A DNA stretch of 11,579 bases from Clostridia bacterium (GTDB lineage: Bacteria > Bacillota_A > Clostridia > Oscillospirales > Acutalibacteraceae): positions 1 through 11,579 of the forward strand of contig JAFVTJ010000030.1 in the NCBI GenBank assembly GCA_017503305.1. The letters are read 5' to 3'. The notes below the pieces were generated by a model. The model did no database searches. It was given only the letters and a program-made list of their open reading frames with translations, and had not been told where the DNA came from. Both the position numbers and the translations under genes were made by a program. Of this stretch, positions 1 to 5,329 are shown one piece after another. The first letter of the stretch is position 1. Each line of letters starts with the position of its first letter.

Positions 1-176
1 CCGATACCATTTTTAATTTTAAACCTTGCGCCAACTTTTGTCAAGGCTTTAAAGAATTTAATAGCGCTTTTAATAAGAATTCCACAAAATATACAAAAAG
101 GAATATATTTATTGCTAAATTGGTCTATAAAAAGCTATTCGTCATCCTGTTTTAATGCGTCTATTTCACGTTGCAC
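1..176. other. AT-rich stretch without a supportable gene
   Basis: This stretch holds the leftward promoter candidate at 16-44. It also contains a leftward open frame of about 44 codons from 134 to the edge, in the same frame as the last GT2 and set off by a TAG at 135-137. A rightward frame is open from position 1 to a stop at 289-291, but it runs through the terminator and into the GT2. Neither has a convincing start or recognisable family motif. It may be spacer, a decayed gene end, or the tail of a gene whose body lies outside. Confidence 0.4.
16..44 (-). promoter_or_regulatory. Candidate strong sigma70-type promoter leading out of the left edge
   Basis: Reading leftward, a consensus TTGACA (44-39) is followed by a 17-base spacer and TAAAAT (21-16), which differs from the consensus -10 at one position. 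Transcription would begin near position 9 and leave the window. The downstream gene is not visible. It lies beyond the terminator at 177-209, which fits the start of a new unit. Confidence 0.5.
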
Positions 177-209
177 AAAAAACTCCCTTTGGACAAAGTC
201 GAAAGGGAG
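177..209 (-). terminator. Intrinsic terminator after the last GT2 gene
   Basis: The arms CTCCCTTT (183-190) and AAAGGGAG (202-209) pair perfectly. After a G-G mismatch, GAC (192-194) pairs with GTC (198-200) around an AAA loop. Reading leftward the hairpin is followed by six Ts (182-177). It lies 6 bases after the stop at 216 and ends this single-gene unit. Confidence 0.88.
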
Positions 210-215
210 AATGAT

Positions 216-1187
216 TTATAATTTTCCTTTTTTGATTTTACCTAGCTTATGTACAAAAACACGGCCCAAGGAATACAGTCGCGGCAAATGATAATAAACC
301 CAATACCGTTTATCCTTCACACTTTTAAGTATAGTTGTTTTATTTTCTTTCAAAAATTCTTTTGCACGTCCCAAGGTTTCAAAATCTACTTCTGCCCAAA
401 GTGAAGCGTCAAACAACCGCCTTGCCGACAAGGCTGTCGGTACCAGCGAATACTTTTTGGCCTCCACGGGTAAGCGTTTTTTAACTAAGTTATGTCGTTC
501 ATACCTTGCGAGAAAAGTATGACCCAATGTTATAGGATTAATATCCTTTGAAAGACTGCCACTACGAGTATAATAAAAATACAACTGTTTGGGATAACAA
601 TATATTTTTTTAGCTATAAAGAAGATTTGATAAAGTAACGCCATATCTTCCCACAAGCGTCCTTCTGGAAGACGTGCATCGGCAATAATTTTCCTTTTAT
701 AAACCTTATTCCACAAATAATTACTTATATTACCTTTGAGTAATTGTGTCACACCCTCGTCCGCGGTAAGCACACCTTCAACCAAACTATCGGTTGTGGC
801 GTAAATCTTACCATTATCATTAATACGGTTACCATCGAAAGCGACTATATCCGGATTGTGCGTGTTGAAAATATGCATCACGCTTTCATATAAATCAGGC
901 TCAATCCAATCATCGCTATCCACAAAGCCGATATATTCTCCCTTAGCAATAGCAAGCGCGTCATTTCTCGCAGCAGAAGGTCCGGCGTTTTTCTTATGAA
1001 TAACCTTTATTCTGGCGTCTCTTTTGCCCCAAGAATCACAAATTTGAGGGCATCTGTCAGTGCTCTCATCATCTATCAAAATAATTTCAAGGTTTTTGTA
1101 GGTTTGTTCGGTAATACTTTTTATGCACTTTTCAAGATAAGCCTCCGTATTATAAACCGGCACAATTACGCTTATCAGCTTTTCCAT
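216..1187 (-). CDS. GT2-family (GT-A fold) glycosyltransferase, separate transcription unit
   Basis: A 323-residue GT-A glycosyltransferase. It opens MEKLISVIVPVYNTEAYL, with IILIDDESTDRCP (D39, D40; the usual Gly of DDGS is E41), FVDSDDW (D90, D92, D93) for metal and nucleotide sugar, NKVYKRKII at 160-168, and RLWEDMALLY with the acidic pair E180-D181. The C-terminus is basic (HKLGKIKKGKL). The start ATG at 1187 follows AAAGGGAG with a 7-base spacer. Upstream in-frame codons to 1223 would add twelve residues that do not fit the family and would bury this binding site. It is separated from the polymerase gene by a terminator and a candidate promoter, and has its own terminator after the stop. 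It is therefore probably transcribed alone, perhaps a later addition that alters or decorates the polymer. It is a paralogue of the GT2 at 2644-3654 in the N-terminal third only. Confidence 0.9.
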   Translation of the reverse strand: MEKLISVIVPVYNTEAYLEKCIKSITEQTYKNLEIILIDDESTDRCPQICDSWGKRDARIKVIHKKNAGPSAARNDALAIAKGEYIGFVDSDDWIEPDLYESVMHIFNTHNPDIVAFDGNRINDNGKIYATTDSLVEGVLTADEGVTQLLKGNISNYLWNKVYKRKIIADARLPEGRLWEDMALLYQIFFIAKKIYCYPKQLYFYYTRSGSLSKDINPITLGHTFLARYERHNLVKKRLPVEAKKYSLVPTALSARRLFDASLWAEVDFETLGRAKEFLKENKTTILKSVKDKRYWVYYHLPRLYSLGRVFVHKLGKIKKGKL

Positions 1188-1194
1188 ACGCCCA

Positions 1195-1202
1195 CTCCCT
1201 TT
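1195..1202 (-). promoter_or_regulatory. Ribosome binding site deciding the GT2 start at 1187
   Basis: AAAGGGAG reads leftward here with 7 bases before the ATG at 1187. This strong site supports starting at MEKLISVIVP rather than at the longer upstream in-frame start. Confidence 0.75.
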
Positions 1203-1239
1203 GCTTAATAACCACTTTAACACTCAGAACACGATATCT

Positions 1240-1276
1240 TTTTTATAGTATATCACACCCGCCCAACCGAAAGCAA
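1240..1276 (-). promoter_or_regulatory. Candidate sigma70-type promoter for the last GT2 gene
   Basis: Reading leftward, TTGCTT (1276-1271) and TATACT (1252-1247) are 18 bases apart, and the -10 box has the extended TGn element (TGATATACT). Transcription would begin near 1240, leaving about 50 bases of leader before the ATG at 1187. The -35 box abuts the U-tract of the preceding terminator. The match is fair, not perfect, but the terminator upstream makes some promoter here necessary. Confidence 0.55.
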
Positions 1277-1318
1277 CACAAAAACTCTCCCAACCGAAAC
1301 TACGCTTGGGAGAGTTTT
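1276..1318 (-). terminator. Intrinsic terminator after the Wzy-like gene
   Basis: The 13-bp arms at 1281-1293 and 1306-1318 (AAAACTCTCCCAA and its exact complement) enclose a 12-base loop. Reading leftward, the hairpin is followed by TTTTTGTGTT, a usable U-rich tract. The position, 15 bases after the polymerase stop, fits the end of the main operon. In the rightward direction the tract is only TTTTG and no gene needs it. Confidence 0.85.
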
Positions 1319-1332
1319 GAAAACCTTTTTAT

Positions 1333-2613
1333 TTAATTAAAAATTTTATTTTCATCGTCTTCCCGCGCAAAAACATATGGAAGCGCCAAAACAAAATACG
1401 CCATATAGCCGACTTCAGAGCGAAGCGAAGAATTATAGAAGAAAAACGCAATACAAACTATTGCCACTATAAGCGAAAATTGATTTATAACCGTATTACC
1501 GATATTGTTTTTGAGGTTATTAAATGCACGAACTGAGCATCCACCAAAAAAGCCAATGTTAGCAATCAACCCGATAAAGCCCATTTCAAGATAAACAAAC
1601 GCACTTGAAAACCAATCGTAATGCAGGCTTTGGTGAGCCTTAAAAAACGGTGTGTTGCATATTTCAAAGGTTGACGTATCACAATTGCCAAGACCCAACC
1701 CAAACAACCTTTCGTGAAATTCGGTCAAAAATCTTCGTGAGATTATAGGTATTGCGGTAAAACGGCCAAGGTCCCTGTCGGTAGCATAGCTTTTAGAAGT
1801 TATAAGCCGAATAATACGTTCTATTGAAATATTGCTGCTTGCGCCAAATATTACGGGCAATATTGAACCTATTACGGAAATGAGAAAAAACACGCCGCAA
1901 ACCAATAAAACCTTTTGCCAGGAAAACCTTGTTAAAACGGCCGCTATAACGACGATTATGGCGCAAATAACGAAAAAGAACTTTATTTCGGCCAAGGCGG
2001 CAACCAAAAGTGAAGAAGCACAAAAGGCAAAACACTGCACCGTGCTTATTTTGGCATTCATATAATCTAAAACCTTTTTGGCAACTATTATTGTTAAAAA
2101 CATAATGGTAGAGCCGTTACTTCCTATCTCAACGCCAAAAACGCCGCCTAGCCTATCGCCCATATAACCCAAAGCAAAATACTGAATAAAGGTTGCCACC
2201 AAATTTATCCAAAAAAGTATATCAATAAACTTAAAAAAATTCTTTACGTCATCCTTTTCCAAAAAAACAGCAAACATCATAAGCGCCGCGTAAAACCTAA
2301 AATTATTGCGTGCACCCCATAAAAAATATATTATTGATTGAAAATTAAAAAGGTAAACTATAAATTCTAACGAGAAATATATAATAACAAAGGTAAGAAT
2401 AGGCACCATGTTGCGTGGCAACTTAACGCTTTTTCTAAAAAACAAGACAAAACAGCCAAGAACCCACGCAAAATCTACCGTGTATTTTAAAATACCCGGC
2501 AAAGAAAAAAACTGCAAAAGCGTGGGTAACAAGAAAGGCATTACAAAAATAAACATTGTAAGCACTTCGGGCAAAGTCCGTTTTTTAATATAAAGATTTG
2601 AAGAATTTATCAT
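1333..2613 (-). CDS. Wzy-like polysaccharide polymerase (O-antigen ligase/polymerase family), integral membrane
   Basis: The 426-residue protein is very hydrophobic, with roughly 11-12 predicted membrane segments (for example about 18-38, 42-59, 69-90, 131-148, 195-208, 212-227, 234-255, 336-356, 378-393, 401-415). There is one large extracytoplasmic loop at about 256-335. The loop carries R285 in LGRFTAIPIISRRF and LGLGN at 306-310, followed by H327 and H331 near AHQSLHYDW, typical of Wzy and WaaL proteins. In a Wzx/Wzy pathway this enzyme joins flipped lipid-linked repeat units into chains. It is the only candidate polymerase in the window. The start is the ATG at 2613, which has GGAG 8 bases upstream; the GTG at 2622 would overlap that site. 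It lies 30 bp after the GT2 stop, and a strong hairpin terminator follows within 60 bp, so it closes the main operon. Wzy sequences diverge fast, so the assignment rests on topology and context. Confidence 0.85.
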   Translation of the reverse strand: MINSSNLYIKKRTLPEVLTMFIFVMPFLLPTLLQFFSLPGILKYTVDFAWVLGCFVLFFRKSVKLPRNMVPILTFVIIYFSLEFIVYLFNFQSIIYFLWGARNNFRFYAALMMFAVFLEKDDVKNFFKFIDILFWINLVATFIQYFALGYMGDRLGGVFGVEIGSNGSTIMFLTIIVAKKVLDYMNAKISTVQCFAFCASSLLVAALAEIKFFFVICAIIVVIAAVLTRFSWQKVLLVCGVFFLISVIGSILPVIFGASSNISIERIIRLITSKSYATDRDLGRFTAIPIISRRFLTEFHERLFGLGLGNCDTSTFEICNTPFFKAHQSLHYDWFSSAFVYLEMGFIGLIANIGFFGGCSVRAFNNLKNNIGNTVINQFSLIVAIVCIAFFFYNSSLRSEVGYMAYFVLALPYVFAREDDENKIFN

Positions 2614-2621
2614 CAAAAACA

Positions 2622-2625
2622 CTCC
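2622..2625 (-). promoter_or_regulatory. Ribosome binding site deciding the Wzy-like start at 2613
   Basis: GGAG reads leftward here, with 8 bases before the ATG at 2613. Its last base is the first base of the alternative GTG start at 2622, which therefore cannot use it. Confidence 0.65.
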
Positions 2626-2643
2626 ATGTGGATCATAGGTATT

Positions 2644-3654
2644 CTACATACCCGCCTTAAGATTTATTAAAAAATAACACAATGAATAGCCTTTAAACTT
2701 TAAGCACCACCAAAACATTTTTTTGAAAAACGTATTGTGGGATATAACCGAACACTTTAATGTTTCGCGTAAAACATCATCATTAAAAATTTTGTATGTC
2801 ATCTGCTTTTTATCTTTTTCGCTTATATCAGCGCATACAATTTGTTTTAAAGCCCCTAACGTCATACCGTGGTAACGAGTTATTATCCCTTGAGCAACCT
2901 TGTTGGATAATTTTAACTCGTCCACTCTTTTTAAAGCCTTTAATAAAAACTCATTATTTTTCATCCCTCTATCTGCTCTAAATGTTTGAGTTAAAGAACT
3001 GTTATTTTTTTGATAATAATATAAGTTTTCCGGAATAATCGCCGCACTTGAAGATTTAGAAAAATATTCTAAACAAAACATTGCATCTTCAGACGTCACT
3101 TCGCGTTCAGACTCAAAGCGAATAGCATTTTTTCTAATAATGTCTGTGCTAAACATCTTAGACCATTGACTCACGCCACACCCGAAACCATAATCAAAAA
3201 GCCCTGGCAAAAGCAACTCTTTTATATCTTTTCCTTCGAATATTTTTTCTGTAATTTTTCTGCCGGGACGTATTTCGCCATTGGGGTATACATCATTACG
3301 ACCATACAAAACGGTATCCACATCATACTCTTTTGCTGTTGTAACACAACGTTCTACCAAATTTTTTGCCACATAATCGTCGCTATCGAAAAAGAAAATA
3401 TATTTTCCCTCGGACGCTTCATACCCACTTTTACGTGCCAATCCTAATCCTTGGTTTTGCTTATGTATAACCTTAATGCGAGAATCTTTTTTAGCCCAAG
3501 CATCACAAATTTTAGGACAATTATCTAGCGAGCCATCATCTACAAGGATTATTTGGAGATTTTTATAGGTTTGCTCGGTTATGCTTTTTAAACAACGATC
3601 AATATACCGTTCTACATTGTAAATCGGAACTACTACCGAAACCAACTCAGCCAA
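2644..3654 (-). CDS. GT2-family (GT-A fold) glycosyltransferase
   Basis: An inverting-type GT-A glycosyltransferase of about 336 residues, expected to extend the repeat unit in the cytoplasm or at the membrane face. Numbering from the TTG at 3654, it opens MAELVSVVVPIYNVERYI, has QIILVDDGSLDNCP (D39, D40), the metal-binding FFDSDDY (D90, D92, D93), and SEDAMF with E189-D190, the likely catalytic acidic pair of this family. The C-terminus is basic and hydrophobic (KKMFWWCLKFKGYSLCYFLI) and may sit on the membrane. Start choice: the ATG at 3663 abuts AAAGGAG with no spacer, so the TTG three codons later, 9 bases from the site, is better. It also makes the N-terminus flush with the paralogue at 216-1187. 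The ATG remains possible and adds only three residues. The first 72 residues are about two-thirds identical to that paralogue, but the rest differs. Confidence 0.9.
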   Translation of the reverse strand: MAELVSVVVPIYNVERYIDRCLKSITEQTYKNLQIILVDDGSLDNCPKICDAWAKKDSRIKVIHKQNQGLGLARKSGYEASEGKYIFFFDSDDYVAKNLVERCVTTAKEYDVDTVLYGRNDVYPNGEIRPGRKITEKIFEGKDIKELLLPGLFDYGFGCGVSQWSKMFSTDIIRKNAIRFESEREVTSEDAMFCLEYFSKSSSAAIIPENLYYYQKNNSSLTQTFRADRGMKNNEFLLKALKRVDELKLSNKVAQGIITRYHGMTLGALKQIVCADISEKDKKQMTYKIFNDDVLRETLKCSVISHNTFFKKMFWWCLKFKGYSLCYFLINLKAGM

Positions 3655-3663
3655 GCAATTCAT

Positions 3664-3670
3664 CTCCTTT
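3664..3670 (-). promoter_or_regulatory. Ribosome binding site suggesting a TTG start for the GT2 gene
   Basis: AAAGGAG reads leftward here and touches the ATG at 3663 with no spacer. The in-frame TTG at 3654 has a 9-base spacer and gives an N-terminus flush with the paralogous GT2, so it is the preferred start. Confidence 0.6.
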
Positions 3671-3701
3671 TAATACAATTAAACTTATACCATAAAACCA
3701 T

Positions 3702-4265
3702 TTAATCATTTACAAGGTTTACCTTCACAACCTTTGCGGGAACCCCTGCAAGAATCGCGCCCTCTATTGTGCAAGACTCTATAACAACGGCACCGGCCGC
3801 TATCGTAACATTTGATGCGATTTCTACCCCACCAATTATTTTTGCCCCAACACCGATCCTAACATTATCGCCCAAAATTGGTGATTCCGGCGTTTTACCA
3901 TTATTGCCGATACAATTGCTACCGTGCAAAATGCAATTTTTTCCAACACGACTATGTCCATTAACAACAATATTTCCGCTATGTTCTATTCGTAAGCCGC
4001 TATCAAATGTATTTTCCCACATTTCTATGCCAAGTTTTCTACCTAAAATATTCTTCTTTCTTCTGGTATAGGCATACATCAATAGATGTATAACCGAAGA
4101 TTTTTTATTATAATGATACTCGGTTTTTCTAAGCAATTTAACGTATTGATATATCTTGTATGAATTTTCCGATTCAAGCATTCTTTCCCAAAAATATTTC
4201 TTAGGTAAATAAATATCTCGTTCTAATTTTAAAACCTGTTTTAAATCCGCTTTAGTTAATATCAT
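3702..4265 (-). CDS. Hexapeptide-repeat acetyltransferase (CysE-like / capsule O-acetyltransferase)
   Basis: The protein has 187 residues in two parts. An alpha-helical N-terminal part (about 1-75) resembles the serine acetyltransferase fold. A left-handed beta-helix follows, with hexapeptide repeats (about 92-178) such as IVVNGHSRVGKN, ILGDNVRIGVGAKIIGG and VTIAAGAVVIES, ending in the usual AGVPAKVVK cap. H95 in GLRIEHSG sits where the catalytic His of CysE-type enzymes is expected; H114 is also conserved-looking. The family uses acetyl-CoA. Here, in a polysaccharide operon, it most likely O-acetylates a sugar rather than serine, but cysteine synthesis cannot be excluded by sequence alone. 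The ATG at 4265 has GGAAGGG about 9-10 bases upstream. It lies 59 bp after the previous gene and 47 bp before the next start. Base composition is visibly more AT-rich than the genes to its right. Confidence 0.88.
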   Translation of the reverse strand: MILTKADLKQVLKLERDIYLPKKYFWERMLESENSYKIYQYVKLLRKTEYHYNKKSSVIHLLMYAYTRRKKNILGRKLGIEMWENTFDSGLRIEHSGNIVVNGHSRVGKNCILHGSNCIGNNGKTPESPILGDNVRIGVGAKIIGGVEIASNVTIAAGAVVIESCTIEGAILAGVPAKVVKVNLVND

Positions 4266-4324
4266 AAAGTTCTACCCTTCCATTGTTTAACATTAACCAT
4301 ACAAACAATTTCCTTTTAGTATAT

Positions 4325-5329
4325 TCACGTAAAGTATTTTACGGCGTTATCCCAATCGTAAGCGAGCACTTCTTCGCGCGGGTTTTTGTTTTCGCAAATT
4401 GCCGCTTCCAATAATGCTTTTATTGTTTGCGGCTCAAAATTTTGCAAAAAATAAAATCCGTTTTTGTTTTTAAACTGCTGCATTTCGCCAAAAGCGGTGG
4501 TTACAACAGGCTTGCCGCAAGCCGCCGCCTCTAAACAAGATAAGGGCACGTCGATGCAGTTTCCGCTCTCAGTAACAGGGAAAAAATACAGATCGGACAA
4601 CTGATATATTTCTTCAATACAAGGAACAAAGGTATCAATCAAACGAATATTACCCCTTGCCAAAAGCTCGGCTTTAAGGTCGGAGTCTTGCTCGTTTTTA
4701 GTAAGTGAGCTTGTCACCAACAAAACCTCATACTCTTGCGGTATTTTTAAAAGCTGCGCCAAGTTGCGCCCCTTATTAAGATGTCCCACGTGCAAGACAA
4801 CCTTTTGTTCGGGCTTAAATCCATACTTAACCTTTAGCTCTCCTTGTTTTTCGCTATCAACAGGCGAAAACTTTTTAGTATCAACACCGGTTTTAATAAC
4901 GGTTACTCGCTTTTCGCCAATAATTTTTTTATAAAATTTTGCAGCGTCATCCGACAAGACAATAATTTCGGCACGGCTAAGCCTTAAAAGCAAACGCGAA
5001 AGCAGATTAACCTTTGTTTTTAAAACCAAAACCACGCGCAGTCTTTTTGTAAAACAAGAAAGCACGCAAAGGCGCAATGCCATTGCAATTTTCCTTGCCG
5101 GGAAAGGTAAATACAAAACGTCTTTATGCTTTTTGCAAAGGCGAACAAGCTGACTGCTTATTAAAAATTTATTTACTTCGATATACTTGTCAGTAATAGG
5201 CGATTTTCGTTCGTATGAAACAACCTCAATGTTGCTATTAGTGGCTTTAATGCGTTTTACAAGGCTGTTTGCAACCTTTAAAAAGCCCTCGTCTGCAACG
5301 TCGGTAAGACCGTTTGTTAAAATCATCAT
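4325..5329 (-). CDS. Atypical GT4-like glycosyltransferase, coupled to the radical SAM gene
   Basis: This is a GT-B fold glycosyltransferase of 334 residues, a little shorter than the three other GT4 proteins. The N-terminus (MMILTNGLTDVADEGF) has no double-glycine loop. The C-terminal domain is clearer: VIKTGVDTKKFSP at 144-156, VVLHVGHLNKGRN at 177-189, and LSCLEAAACGKPVVTTAFGE at 263-282. The usual EX7E motif is altered. E267 is present, but the position of the first Glu holds I259, with D260 beside it (CIDVPLSCLE). The protein may therefore use a variant catalytic arrangement or be a distinct subfamily. The start is set at 5329 because this ATG overlaps the radical SAM TGA stop in ATGA form. 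An upstream TTG at 5353 would overlap more and has no better site; the ATG at 5326 is also possible. Tight coupling suggests the two proteins work on the same intermediate. A 59-bp gap follows. Confidence 0.85.
   Translation of the reverse strand: MMILTNGLTDVADEGFLKVANSLVKRIKATNSNIEVVSYERKSPITDKYIEVNKFLISSQLVRLCKKHKDVLYLPFPARKIAMALRLCVLSCFTKRLRVVLVLKTKVNLLSRLLLRLSRAEIIVLSDDAAKFYKKIIGEKRVTVIKTGVDTKKFSPVDSEKQGELKVKYGFKPEQKVVLHVGHLNKGRNLAQLLKIPQEYEVLLVTSSLTKNEQDSDLKAELLARGNIRLIDTFVPCIEEIYQLSDLYFFPVTESGNCIDVPLSCLEAAACGKPVVTTAFGEMQQFKNKNGFYFLQNFEPQTIKALLEAAICENKNPREEVLAYDWDNAVKYFT

Noticed and set aside
1..291. Rightward reading frame open from position 1 to a TGA at 289-291
   Set aside because: It runs through a strong leftward terminator and about 75 bases into the GT2 gene antisense, shows no family motif, and its start is outside the window. 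Most likely a chance open frame in AT-rich DNA.
1188..1223. Longer start for the last GT2, adding twelve residues
   Set aside because: The ATG at 1187 has a strong ribosome binding site with ideal spacing and gives the family-typical N-terminus; the longer form would bury that site.
3684..3715. Possible promoter before the GT2 (TTGTAA and TATAAG)
   Set aside because: The spacer is 20 bases, too long, and no terminator separates this gene from the acetyltransferase. Only the TGn extended -10 is in its favour.
4282..4309. Inverted repeat ATTGTTT / AAACAAT between the GT4 and acetyltransferase genes
   Set aside because: Only 7 AT-rich pairs around a 14-base loop, without a T-run; likely chance.
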